This document shows positions 34,032 to 45,272 of a stretch of DNA of 64,000 bases, one piece after another. The DNA is taken from the NCBI GenBank assembly GCA_022701365.1, contig JAKUHH010000216.1, positions 806,001 through 870,000 on the forward strand. The letters are read 5' to 3'. Under the pieces are notes generated by a model. The model saw only the letters and a program-made list of their open reading frames with translations. It did no database searches and was not told the DNA's origin. The position numbers and the translations under genes are program-made. The stretch comes from Mycocentrospora acerina. Lineage: Eukaryota; Ascomycota; Dothideomycetes; Pleosporales. Position 1 is the stretch's first letter; each line of letters begins with the position of its first letter.

Positions 34032-37000
34032 CTATACAGTGTCTTCCTTGACAACAGTAGTAGGAGCAGCAGTAGTAGCAGTAGTAGTAGGAGCAGCAGG
34101 GACATCACGCTTAGCCTCGTCTACCACCCCCACATCGGCCAACTTGACCGACGGTTGTACATGATCTTTCTGCTCAAGCGACGCACCGCCAAAATTGCTA
34201 ATGGTCGGCGTCTCGGGGAAAGCTCCGGGTGCATTAACAGACCCTGATGCTATTTGAGTGACAAACGGCTCCTCGGATTTGAGAGCAGACGCGAGCCCGT
34301 CACCCTTGACAAGGGAAGTAGGAGCGTCCAGGGAGTGTGTAGCCGTGTTAGTGTTGGCGGGAGTTGTTGTCGTTGTCGTTGTTGTTGCTGTTGGAACGTC
34401 CTTTGTAAGAGCGGCGGGAGCAGTTTCACTGCCGCTTGTGACTGACTTTGTGAGTCCCAATCCTCCGCTCAATGCATCGGCGACCTTGGCAGCGGCAGAC
34501 TCCAAAAAGGTCGGTTCTTGCACGTGCTCTGGCTTCTTGGAGGGTTCCTGAATAGATTCCGACTTTGTCAGAGGTTCACCCAGAGACTCGGATTTGGTCA
34601 GCGGCTCTTCTACAGACTCGGATTTGGTCAATGGCTCCTCCACAGACTCGGACTTTTTCAATGGCTCCTCCACAGACTCGGACTTCTTCAATGGCTCCTC
34701 CACAGTTTCGGGCTTGTGCGACAGTCCAACAGCTTGTTCTGGCTTCTTCAGTGCCTGCTGGATTTTGGCAGCCATTGTCGCAGCCGGCACGTCCAAAAGC
34801 CCATCTTCACCAAAACTCCAGATTGCTGTTACAGGAGCAATTTCCAACTTCTGGCGCGGTGGCGCAACCTCTGCAGTACCGGCAGCAGCAGGAACTGGGG
34901 AAGCTGCAGGCTTCCTCCTTTGTGGGCCCTTGGCTCTGCTCTTGCGAGCGTCCGTAAGGGGCGGCGCTGGCGCTTCCTCCTCTGGTTCTGGCTCCCTAAC
35001 CTTGGGTACTTGCGGCCCAAGACCGAGCTTGCTGTTCAGATCCTTCATAAAGCCAGCTTGAAGAGCAGCAATCTTAGAGCCAGCTGGTCGGGCAGGAACC
35101 GGCGGCTTGGCCTTTGGTTGTGGCGCATCGTTCTCGGCCTGAGAATCCAGTGTTGGAACCTTTTCTGAAGAACCGGTCGAGGCTTTGACGGGGCGCACTG
35201 GGATTTGAGGCCTCGGCCGCTCAGGGATGATGGGAGCTTTCGTGTCCACGGGAGACGCTTCCGTCTTCTGTGGCCGAGCAGGAATATCAGGACGAACGGG
35301 AACTGCAGACTTCTCCACTATAGGAGAGTCAGGGGCATACTCATTTGTATCATCCGTCTGCGGTGTGTTGACGGTCGTCTCCAAGTGACCATGGTCGGGG
35401 GCGTCTTCCCAAATGTCTTGGCTGGGAAAGCGCTGCTGCATTCCGGGACGCACGCTACGGGCGTTGGCAAGATGCTTGTTGGCAGCAGCAAAACGCTTGG
35501 TCTGCTCTGGCAGGAACGATTGCTGGTCCTCTTTGGTAATGTCTTCCTTGCGTGATTCCTCCGACTCGGGCTTCTCAAAGACCTTTGCAGCACTGACGGG
35601 GGCTTGAGGCGATTCTGGCTCCTCGTCGTCCGGTTGAGGAGTTTCGACGGTTGTCTCGAGCTGCAGACTGCCAGGGGTGTCTTCCCAGACGTCCTGGCTG
35701 GGGAACTGATGGCGTGCCGTGGGCCGCTTGAGCTTTTCCGTCTGCGTCTTGGGCTTTGTCTTGGTGTCGTCGTCGTCTTCGGGGAAGAGGGGCTCGTACT
35801 CCTTGTGCGATTCAAGGGCAGTGCCTCCGCGGTCAAACTGGGCAGGATTGGCGACAACACGCTGAACTCGTGTCTGGCTGGAGCTCCGGCTGTGAGGGCG
35901 AGATTTGGTAATGTACGCCGGCGTGCCATCCTCGTTGACCGTGTACTCGTCGCCACGGCGTTCCAGCTCAGGCGACACGGCAGGCTGCCTCCACTCGGCG
36001 CTGCTGCGCTTCTTCAGCTCGTCCGAAGCGAGAATGGGGGTTCCGTGTCCACGCTCGGTGACCCATCCGCCCTCCTTGTCTGTGTTGCCGCCCTCGGGGC
36101 CGAGGTCTGCAGTCGGGGGGTCGTAGCCGCCACCGTGGATCTTGCTGCTGCGGTGGGCGGGAGGGTCGATGTGGAAGACGTTACCGTCGTCGTCGCGCTG
36201 TTCTGTGGCGGGGCCGTCGGCCGCCTGGCCCTCCTGGCGCAGAGGGGAGTCGGTGTGGCTGGCCTTGATGGAGGCGGGGCGGCCCGAGGATGCCATGCGC
36301 ATGGCGTAGGCCTCGGTGGCCATGTAGCCAATCTGCTCGTCGGGGGTGCTTACGGCGTCACGAGAAATGCCTGTGCAATGTCAATTAGCATCGTCAGCCA
36401 CAGACGGGCGCGGCTGCCACAGGTAGCATACCCATTCCGGCGTCCTGCGCGCGAGTGTGGACCAGCTTCTCCAGGTTGTCGGAGCGCCAGTGGTAGTCTT
36501 TGCGGTTCTCCTGGATGTGCGGGCCGTACTCGCCGGCCTTTTCGCGCTTCAGGTCGTCGGGATGCTTCTCGTACCACTTTTGCTCAAACTCGTCCTTTGA
36601 GATGACGCCGTGGCCGTGCATGCCGTAGCTGCCCGGCGGGCCGTGGAAGATCTCGCGGCCGCTCTTGGTGCGGCCGTGGTGGCGGGCGGTGGGCTTGCTG
36701 TGGAAAGCGGCGCCCGTGGGAGCGCTCTGCTGCTCGTAGGGCGAGGGCGTGGGGGCCTGCACGTCGCCGGCATTGCGGAACATGGGCACCTGGACGCCGA
36801 TTTCGGGGATGCCGCGGGTGTCCTTTTCGTTGTACAGCGAGGCGGGGCGGGAGCCGAGCGACGAGCCGGAGCGGGCGCTCTTGTCGTCGGCGGCAGGCTT
36901 GCCCAGGCCCGCGGCGACGGCCGACGACGAGTCGGTGCGTGTGACGGCGGCAATGTTCCTCTTGGCCGTGGCGGTGGGGAGCGAGGCGGTGGGGGCGTGC

Positions 37001-37383
37001 AGCGGCAGGTCGCGGGCAACGATCTTGGTCTGGTGGGGCGAGGCCTGCAGCTGGCTCTGGCTCTCGTTGGTGAGGGTGCGGGACAGGTCCTCGAAGCTGG
37101 CGTACTCGTTGCCCTCCTCGCCGAGCGAGGGCATGGACACGCTGGGCGGGCGCGGCGGCAGCTCGGTGCTGAGGCGGTTGCTCTCGCGGGGCGGGCCATT
37201 GTGCAGGAAGGCCGGGTCGTTGAGCGGCGAGCGGGTAAAGGCGTCTCGGTGCGGCGACACGGAGCGCTCGATGCCGCGATTGGGGCGCGGGGGGATCTTG
37301 GGCACGTCCATGAGCGTCGAGGCGGGCCCGGGGCTGTTCTGGGCTCGCGATGGGCGGGGCGGTATTGTTGGGGGGGTGGACAT
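34032..37383 (-). CDS. AIM21: Aim21-like actin patch protein, proline-rich
   Basis: Two exons, 37383-36432 and 36370-34032, joined by a 61 bp intron, giving 1096 residues. The start at 37383 gives MSTPPTIPPRPSRAQNSPGP. The conserved central part is the Aim21 block: GRTKSGREIFHGPPGSYGMH, then KDEFEQKWYEKHPDDL and DYHWRSDNLEKLVHTRAQDAG, continuing across the intron into GISRDAVSTPDEQIGYMA. Many class-type PxxP motifs (IPPRP, IPARP, IPVRP, PPVPARP) would bind SH3 domains. A 10-residue repeat lies at the position of 34528-34716. Known role in yeast: Aim21 with Tda2 binds capping protein and sets barbed-end actin assembly at endocytic patches. The family name refers to a mitochondrial inheritance screen, not to location. 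The N-terminal and C-terminal parts are low complexity, so exact ends are less sure than the core. Confidence 0.88.
34528..34716 (-). repeat. In-frame 30-bp repeat inside AIM21
   Basis: Six to seven imperfect tandem copies of a 30-bp unit encoding a ten-residue motif of the form KSESVEEPLK/T. Edges are diverged (KPETVEEPLK on one side, KSESIQEPSK and KPEHVQEP on the other). The unit length keeps the frame, so copy-number change would alter length without breaking the protein. Confidence 0.85.
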
Positions 37384-38920
37384 TGTGGGGGGTGTGTGTA
37401 TATATATGTGTGTGTGTATATGTGCGTGCGTGTATATGTACGGATACGTGCGAGGATAAGCGTATGCGTGTACGTGTATGCGTGCGTGTGCGAGTCTGTC
37501 TATGTGCTGTCGTGCAGAATGCCTGCTATCGATGCCAGGACGGGGCCGAGTCTGTCGTCTGGCTGTCAGTGACGCACTTGGCTGGCACCCCTCAACAACA
37601 ACAACCACCACCACCCAAGGCCAACACACCACGCAGCCGTGGCAGAGACGGCTCAAACACCGGCAGACTCACCTCGGCAGCAGCAGTAGTAGCAGCAGTG
37701 GCAGCAGCCCAATTCACGCAGAAACTTCAAGGAAAAGGCCGGGCAAGCACGAGGAGAGCAAAAGGCGCAAGGAAACAAGGCGGGTGGGTGGGTGCATGGC
37801 GCGAGCCGGGGGTGGTGGTGCACTTATGTACCTGCCCATCTACCAGCACCGCCTGGGGGCCCGCACTTGCATCATCGTCATGGTAAGGGCCGCCAATTGC
37901 CCACGACACGGCAAACCCTAATGGCCGTCAAAGAGCCGGCCTTTTCATGCACAATCGCTTCAGCAGACGTCGCCGTGGTTGTATGCGGCGAGCGCGTTGC
38001 TTGGAGAGTGCTAGAGCCAAACACCAGACGCACCAATACCATGGCTTGTATTACATGGTGGCCAATCAATGCCACTGCCATCACTACCACTACCACTATC
38101 ATCATCACTATCACTGCTCACATCTCCCCTTGACATGCTCGTCTTATCCTGCTGCATTGGTGCTTTACAGTCAGTCAGTCAGTCAGTCACTACTCAGTCA
38201 CTACTCGCTCACTTTCACTCATTCAACCCCCCCAAAGCTCTTTGCATGCCTGACCACCAACACAACACTGCACTACACAATCAATCAATCCCCCATAGCC
38301 AGCTGCACCCAGCCTGTCCATCGGCTGCACACCAACGTGCAGACTCTTCAACAGCTGCGTGACATGTACAACTACTGCCTGCTAAAACAGCGCCACTCCT
38401 AAGCCGTTAGAATGCTAGCGTTCCCCGCCTGCCCATGTGTAGCGTGCGTTCGTGCCAACCGCTCGTCGTCACTGGAGGCTCATCGCTGCTCCTCCATCTC
38501 GACTTGCCCACTTTCAACCCTCGACACACCGCCATCGGCACACGCCTGTGCCTGCACCTGCACCTGCACATGTGCTAAAAACTTTGCTTTCATTTGGCCG
38601 TACAACCATTGATCCCAATACCTACGTACATGAACCAGCATCCTAATCCAAAACTACCCTGTAAACAACGCTCAACTACATTTGATGATACAAAGACGTA
38701 GACTCGTAGCCCTCTGCTGTTGTCATTCCTTGGCTATTCGCTTGCCATTCTTCGACTATTCACCTACCATTCCTTGACTATTCACCTGCCATGCACTTGC
38801 CATTCCTCTGCCATTCCCTGACTATTCACTTGCCATTCCTTTGCAAGCCCTGCAGCAACTTGGTATATTTCGCCATCATTCACCTCCTCCTCCTCACCAT
38901 CTGCTCCCATCTCCCCCTTC
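37384..38920. other. Intergenic, AIM21 leader and TVP18 3' flank
   Basis: About 1.5 kb, no recognisable gene. It opens with a GT/TATG-rich tract immediately before the AIM21 start (37395-37490), then a GCA/CAG-rich stretch (37675-37710), a CAGT run (38169-38187) and degenerate copies of a ccattcc-ttgactattcacttg motif between about 38730 and 38850. Confidence 0.5.
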
Positions 38921-39530
38921 TCATATAATCATCTGCGCAACGCCTTGCCCGCCCAGCGTCTTGCTTCCCTGGAACGCCTGGCCCTTGAAGCCAGCCAGCG
39001 CGTAGAACAGGGCTGCAATGAGCAAAAACACGGCAGGCACAATCAGGCTCGTCGCCATGGCCACAATGCTGACCCATTGTATCACGCTCATCGTAAGGTA
39101 AATGGCCGCGCGCATGTAGTTGGTCTCAAACTTGCGGATAAAGGCGTCGAACTTGGGCGACGTTGGGCAGATGCGGAGAAGCAGCGGAATCTCAATGAAG
39201 ATGATGATGAACGAGCATACCCTGTGTAAATAGTGAGCGAGAGACTTGGGTGCCACGAGAGCCGAGACGTACAGGCATACGATGCTAAACGCAATCACCC
39301 AATTGACGTGGAAGAGGTTGGCAATGCCGAGCGCGAAGCAGAGGATTATACATAGCACTCCAGTCCTGGTCACACAGTCAGTCCACCATTCGCATCCGTC
39401 TGGCACTCGCGCGCAACTAACCATTGACCGTAGATGCCTGCAAACACGTCGTGTCAGCGGTAGCTCCGTGGCTCTTTCATCAGGACCTCTTACTAAAGTT
39501 CCTCGACTTGAATTCTTCGGCGAGCGTCAT
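38921..39530 (-). CDS. TVP18: Golgi membrane protein Tvp18
   Basis: Four exons, 39530-39494, 39437-39422, 39365-39273 and 39221-38921, giving 148 residues, the normal family size. Exon 2 is only 16 bp. Joined exons give MTLAEEFKSRNFSIYGQWTG, then LCIILCFALGIANLFHVN, LLLRICPTSPKFDAF, ETNYMRAAIYL and the C-terminal GSKTLGGQGVAQMII; these blocks are diagnostic for Tvp18. Four hydrophobic segments are predicted. Known role: integral protein of late Golgi (Tlg2-containing) vesicles, probably in vesicular traffic; precise function unknown in the family. The third intron (51 bp, donor GTACGT) has a length divisible by three and no stop, so it is easily mistaken for coding sequence. Confidence 0.93.
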
Positions 39531-40159
39531 CTTTGCGGTTGGGGTGGTCGTGTCACGCGTATATCACGGCAATGTCTTGCTGCAACGTACGGGTTGGGGT
39601 GGGAAAAAGGGTTGGAGGCGGCGGGCGGCGCGAGCTGACTATGTACAGCTGTTGGGCAGATAAATAAAGCAATATGGGCGCTTTGAATACGCTGGCTGTT
39701 GTTCTGCAAAGTCGCCGCGTACGTATGGAGCTGCGTAAGAACAGGGTGGCTATGCAACGGATCTCTCGGCGCCGTCGTGGTTTCTGTGTTGCCTGGCGGT
39801 TGCGAGCGTTGCTGTGTCGAGCTGATTGCTGGGCGGAGTTGCGGCTTCCAGAAGCTCCACGTAATGACAGGGCCCTTGCCGAAACCGTCTTGGGGCCTGG
39901 CCGGCGCTCACACCTCAGAAACTCCGACTCACCATTTGCGCTGCACGTTTTGAACCGTGTTTGGGGCTGCAACTTCCTCATGTTCTTGCAACGGAAGGCG
40001 CCATGGACCACTCTTGCTGTGGCCGCTGCTGCCTTTGGCCTGGCCGCCTACTACTTCAATGCGCCACTTTCATCGCCTCCAAACGCTCCACAATCACCAC
40101 CTAAGAGCGAGCAGCCTCGCCAAGACGAGCCCACACATCACCCATCAGACGCAGACAAC
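39531..40159. promoter_or_regulatory. Divergent region TVP18/TAD2
   Basis: 629 bp between the chosen start codons. An open frame in phase with TAD2 covers all of it, and an ATG at 39980 would add a 60-residue hydrophobic and Pro/Ser-rich extension. Otherwise I see only promoter-type sequence. Confidence 0.45.
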
Positions 40160-40956
40160 ATGAACCCCGACGAAAAGGCGTTTCATGAGCGCTTCATGCG
40201 CGAGGCCATTTCCATGGTGAATCAACCCCCACGCCACTCCAACACTAAATAAATCTCACCATCAACCATTACCTTGGCTAACTCACCACACGTGACAGGC
40301 CGAACTTGCCCTGAGGAGTGACGAGACGCCTGTTGGCTGCGTTTTCGTGAGAGATGGCGAGATCATTGGCCGTGGAATGAACGAGACAAATCGCACTCTG
40401 AATGGCACCAGACACGCCGAGTTTGTTGCTATTGCAGGCATTCTCTCCAAGCATCCAATCAGCGTTCTCAAGGAAACAGACCTCTATGTCACTGTCGAAC
40501 CATGCGTCATGTGCGCCTCGATGCTGCGTCAGTATGAAATCCGAGCCGTGTACTTTGGCTGCTGGAACGAGCGATTTGGTGGGACTGGAGGAGTCTTGAA
40601 CATTCACTCCGAGTGAGTTAATTCCAGGTCCAAGTTGGCAAACAGTCATGCTAACCAGCGTCAGTCCGAGTATCGATAAACCTTACCCAGTGACCGGAGG
40701 CATCTTCAGGGAGGAGGCCATTATGCTTTTGAGAAAGTTCTATGTCCAGGAGAATGAAAAGGCGCCCGAGCCCAAGCAAAAGAAGACGAGAGAGCTGAAG
40801 ACGGAAATCTTGCCCATGGATATTCACGCACCAAAGTCGACTGCATCATCTGGTATTTCCACACCTGCTGTTTCTACTCCAACTCTTTCCAAGCCAGCTG
40901 TTGCTCTCCCGATTCTTCCCAAGTCTGCTGCTGCTACTGTCCCATCTCTTCATTAG
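40160..40956 (+). CDS. TAD2: tRNA-specific adenosine deaminase catalytic subunit Tad2
   Basis: Three exons, 40160-40216, 40299-40612 and 40665-40956, giving 220 residues from MNPDEKAFHERFMREAISM. Zinc site of the cytidine/deoxycytidylate deaminase fold: His58-Ala59-Glu60 in TRHAEFVAI (zinc ligand and proton shuttle) and Pro87-Cys88-x-x-Cys91 in EPCVMCASM. The GCWNERFGGTGGVLNIHSD block is typical of ADAT2/TadA. Known role: with Tad3, converts A34 to inosine at the tRNA anticodon wobble position, an essential step in decoding. The last 60 residues are a Ser/Thr/Pro-rich tail of no clear function. Two acceptor sites 6 nt apart (40658 and 40664) are possible for exon 3; the second gives the conserved DPSIDKPYP. 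The start could lie upstream at 39980. Confidence 0.92.
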
Positions 40957-42171
40957 ATGATTACACGACTCACGCAAATGGATACCCGACATGGAAAAAA
41001 AAAGTTCAAATTCCCGTCCTATGAGATTACGGAAGTTTGGTTCAAGTGCTTTTTTTTACACACTTGTTTTTTTCAACTCTATTAAAAATACTCATCTTAG
41101 TTTTTTATGCATCATAATGTGGTGTCGTGACTGAGAAATCACGCTGCATAGGAACAACACTACAACACTATAACTGTGGAAGTGGCCGTACTTGGAGGGT
41201 GTTGATAATTGGTGACCTTTTTTGGTTCATTCGCTAGTAGTAGTATTTACTTTATATTTGCTCAATCCCTCTGCCTATTTGCAACTTGTCAAACTTGACT
41301 TCTTTCGTTTTACTTTTTTCTAAGTCAACCAAGTTTTACCCATTTATTGTGTACTCAAAAGTCGATGGGCCTGCCAGACTGCCAGGCGTAGTGTATAGAT
41401 TTTTAAAAGTGTTTATTTTTTTTTTAAAAAAAAAACTTTATAAGAAAAAGAAAAAGTCCTCTTCTCGAGTCGTTGTATTATACAAATTCTCTTGGTTCAA
41501 TTCAATTCAATTTACTTTTATTTAATTTGAGCTTGAATTTGAGTTTGAGCTTGAGTTTGAGCTCGACGAAGAGATGACGTCTTATCTCTTGTTCTAATTT
41601 ATCATGGAATGGTAATTATATTTTTTCTTCAAAATTTTAAAGCAAGAGTAATGTTTGATTGGATTTCTTTGGCTGAACAGAAATTTACTACTTATTTTTT
41701 AATTTCTGAAGATATAAATTCGAACGGTGGTAGGAGGGGTGTGAGTTGCTGAGTGGGTGAGCGTGGTAAGGGAGAGAGATCAGGGGAGAGGAAGAGAATA
41801 TAGAGGACTATATATATATATGCGTGTGTATATACATAATCTTGTATATTTACATTACATGTAATCGCATTTTCGCCGTAGATGTAGTATGATGACAAGC
41901 CATTATAAGATGGGAGAAGAAAGATACTTTAAAAAAAAACAAGAATCTTATAGATTCAAAAGACTGAGAGGGCACCAAAGAAAATTTTAATCTTTCACAT
42001 CTTCACTCTGCGCGGAGGGAGGGGGCAATTCACGGCAATAAATAGAACTAGAAAAGTGTGGTGAAGATGAAATAGGAAGAAGAAATATAATTTCATTAAT
42101 CAACCATTTTTAAACCAGTAGAAAAAAAAGAACGCTCTGCACACTTCCTACCCCTACCCCTCAACATGCAA
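40957..42171. other. AT-rich convergent intergenic region
   Basis: 1.2 kb between two converging genes. Rich in A and T homopolymers and a TA run at 41811-41820. A short 12-bp repeat at 41529-41566 is listed separately. No gene or transposon remnant recognised. Confidence 0.55.
41529..41566. repeat. Short gagcttgagttt repeat
   Basis: About three imperfect copies of a 12-bp unit (gagcttgaattt / gagtttgagctt). Noncoding. Confidence 0.75.
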
Positions 42172-43741
42172 CTAAAAAATACTATTATCCCCGCATGTAA
42201 ACGGGCCGTTGAGCTGCGAGTTTGGATCATTGAAAATGTCAATCAGCGCCTTGAGACTAGTGTACAAGCCGCCTGCGTTCAAAAACAGCGTCATACCCAG
42301 GATACTGTAGTTGAGCACAGCAAGGGCCTTTTTCCTCGGCGAGCTCCACTGCACCTTCCAGTTCAAGTGCAGCCAGAAGATGCTGGTGAGGCCAAAGGTG
42401 AACCAGCTGATGAAAATGGCGGCGCTGATGTTGAGAATCGATGAGAAGATGGGGATGGCGTTTGAGACGATAAACGTGACGACCCAGAAGAGCGTGCCGA
42501 TGGCGACCCACATGGTCCAGGTGTAGGCGTTGTGCACGTTGACCTGGTCGGGCTTGTGCCAGCGCATAAAGGTAATGTACATGTATTTGATGGCTGTGAT
42601 GCCAATCACCATTCCCGTGCCGAGCACCGAGGGGAGGAGGATCCCGTAGGCGATTTTGGCGGGGATTTCGGGCGCAGCGCCGAGTGCGGGAGAGGTTACG
42701 GCGTCGCCGGCGAGTGCGTAGATGACGCATGCGACAACGATGTAGACGACTACTTCAAACGACTTTTGCAGGAAAAGTGCGGGCGCAAAGTCTTTGCCCG
42801 GGTCGCGCATCTCGGCCATGACGGAGATGAAGGATTGGTTGCCGGCAAAGGCAAAGGCAATGTTGAGGAGCGCGTTGACCGTTTCGACAAACGTGGGTTT
42901 GGCAAAGAGTCGGATTTCAACGTCGAAGCCGGGGGGCGCGTTGGGGCCTGCAACACCAAGCGCAATCATCACAATGAGCACTGCGGCTACAATGGAAATG
43001 GTGCAGATCCAGCTCATGGCTGCCGCAAAGGTGAGTTTGCGCGGGAGACACAGCATCCAGCATACAATGTGCGGGAATGCCATGAATGCCACTGTGCAGA
43101 GGGCGTGGTCAGATAGCGTGTTGAGTGCCACACCTGTAATTCGTCAATACTTTGAATTCGAAAAAAAAATAGAATTAAACGTACTCATTGTGATGTTTGC
43201 ACTTGCGCAAATCAAGCAGAGGTTCAGTATAAAGGCCGCACCGAGAAAATACTCAAAGGGCTTGCCACCGACATAGAGTGCGCAGTCCACAAGATTCGTG
43301 ACCATGGGGTACTTGCGGAAAAACTGAACGAGAATGTAGCCGCAGTAGGTCGTGAGACCACCGAAACCGAGGATGGCGATGATACCAGGAATCAGTCCAA
43401 GAATCTGGAGAGCAGAGGGCAAGCTAAGAACACCGATTCCGACCTGGAAGTTGTTAGTTTCTCATTCCAAGTGAAAACGTTTATCGTGAGAAAAAAGCGC
43501 CTACTTCTATGGTGATGAGAATCACGCAGGCTCGCCATCTACCCAGTGTCTTGTAGTTCTCGCCAGCACTTGGGTACTCGTTCGCCCCGGCATGGCCATC
43601 ACCTGTCCACCCTGTCTGAATATTCGTATTGTGTCCCATTTCTTCATCTATTGTGTCCTTGTCGGATGCTGTGTAATTAGGAGGATATTGAGCAGGAGAA
43701 GGCTCCTCCTTTTCCTTTCTGCGAAAATTCTTCAGACCCAT
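42172..43741 (-). CDS. AAAP-family amino acid transporter
   Basis: Three exons, 43741-43505, 43443-43185 and 43133-42172, giving 485 residues. The start MGLKNFRRKEKEEPSP precedes an 60-residue hydrophilic cytosolic N-terminus. The first transmembrane unit is IEVGIGVLSLPSALQILGLI, the hallmark first helix of the amino acid/auxin permease (AAAP, Aa_trans) family. Later segments such as FAGNQSFISVMAEMRDPGKDF are also typical. About eleven membrane helices are seen. The fungal Mtr-like/neutral amino acid group is the nearest. Substrate not determinable. Introns are 61 and 51 bp. The frame extends upstream to 43852 with MGFFKRLN-type sequence but no ATG there is better supported; the chosen ATG gives the family-typical start. 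Confidence 0.9.
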
Positions 43742-45272
43742 GGTTGCGGATGCAATATTGCAATGTATACCAAGTAGGATCAGGGGCACCGATTGAGCAA
43801 GTGAACCACGGTACCGACGAACGGCGAAATTCAATCTTTTAAAGAATCCCAAGCTCCTGCATCGGCCATGATGGGCACGATAGCAGTTGCCTCCCCGCTC
43901 CGGTCTCTCACCGCGTCATGTCCGTTAGTCTCCCCGACTCCCATCCATGTAAATTCGCCTCCCCAAGCTCTCCAGCGCACAAGTTTCTCTTAGTTTTCAT
44001 GGCTTCCCCAGCATTCCTTCGCTCATTTCCTTTCGCGTCCCAAGTCTGCCAATGCGGAGTGCAGGAACGCGGGGGAAAGGGACCAAAATGGGTATTCGCG
44101 GCATTGCCAAACAATGAATGTTGCTACGGCGTGTCGTGAAGTCGTCTGTGTGTTAGTGTATTACGAAGAGAGTGGATCTTCTTGGGTAAAAGTTTGGTAA
44201 TGCGCAAGGAACTCCATCGTCAAGATCCACATATCATGTAAAATTTCTTCGACAAGAACTTCTTGAGCCGGCTTGGCAACGTGCGAGGATCAGCTCGCGG
44301 GTCATCCGTTGGCTTTCTCTTCGCGACAGTTGCCACGGCGCCGAACATCCGTATGCCATGGCCGTATTGGTGAGCGATGTGACGTTGTTGTGTTGAGGCT
44401 TGGTGGCTGGCTTCTTGCGGCAGGTGGATCCTCAGCCTTAACCGTGGCACTAGCGCCCACCTAGGATTGGTGTGCCTCAGGCACAACTCCAACCCTGTCG
44501 AATGATCTTCTCCATGCCGAATTTTGACCTCTTTCTAGAAACACGGGATCTACCGTAACGGGCGGAACCGGCAATCCCTAGTAGAGTAATATGTATTGAA
44601 ATTGCTGCGACTGGTGCAGAGTGGCACTAGGCTTGACAAGGCAGTCAAGACTCACCTTGTACTTGTGAACATTCTCCTGTCACGCGTTCGATGGACAAGT
44701 CGGCGGCGGCGGCGGCGGCGGCGGATATCGCCAAACTAAAAGTGAGGCGAGTGACAGAAAGGTCGGCCGCTTTTCAGGTAATAGTAAATAAGACTTTGAT
44801 GTCATTCAGGGGAAATCGAAGGCCTTTTCTGTCTTGTGGCAATGCAGATGCTACGGTGTCCACCACTTTCGTTTAGTAATGAGAAGTTCAGCGAGAACAT
44901 TTAATGAAGACTTTTCTTTCCACATGCCCTATACTTTTGTGGCTTTTCTACGATCTTCGAAAAGTAAAGCCCTTGCTTCAAAAGCCACTGACGTGAAAGT
45001 ATCGCTTGTAGTTGACGTCTCTTTGAATAGTTTCAGAGCAATATGACCGACAGGAGGGTTTAGAAGGTATCCTTGTGCTTATAATGACCATATCAATAAG
45101 TCTAATACCGTTTCTTTGAAGCAAGTGTTCAACAGGGATTCGATGATGAAGTCAGGCTTGCTATGTCATGAAGTACAGCTTGATCAGGTACTGTGATTTG
45201 AGTTTCCGCACTACTTGGCTTTCCTAACCAAAGAGACACCATCACGCATACCTCAATATCCCATCACCCTCA
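43742..45272. other. Intergenic, no gene seen
   Basis: 1.5 kb between the amino acid transporter start and the MFS gene stop. A CGG/GGC run of about eight units lies at 44699-44724. Several short frames exist but resemble nothing. Confidence 0.5.

Noticed and set aside
35604..36605. 333-codon plus-strand frame opposite AIM21
   Set aside because: Antisense shadow in GC-rich coding sequence; the Aim21 domain is clearly on the other strand.
36610..37572. 320-codon plus-strand frame over the AIM21 N-terminus
   Set aside because: Antisense shadow, Gly/Ala/Arg-rich and running through a GT repeat.
44691..44876. Small ORF with poly-alanine near 44.7 kb
   Set aside because: It arises from a CGG microsatellite and shows no conserved feature.
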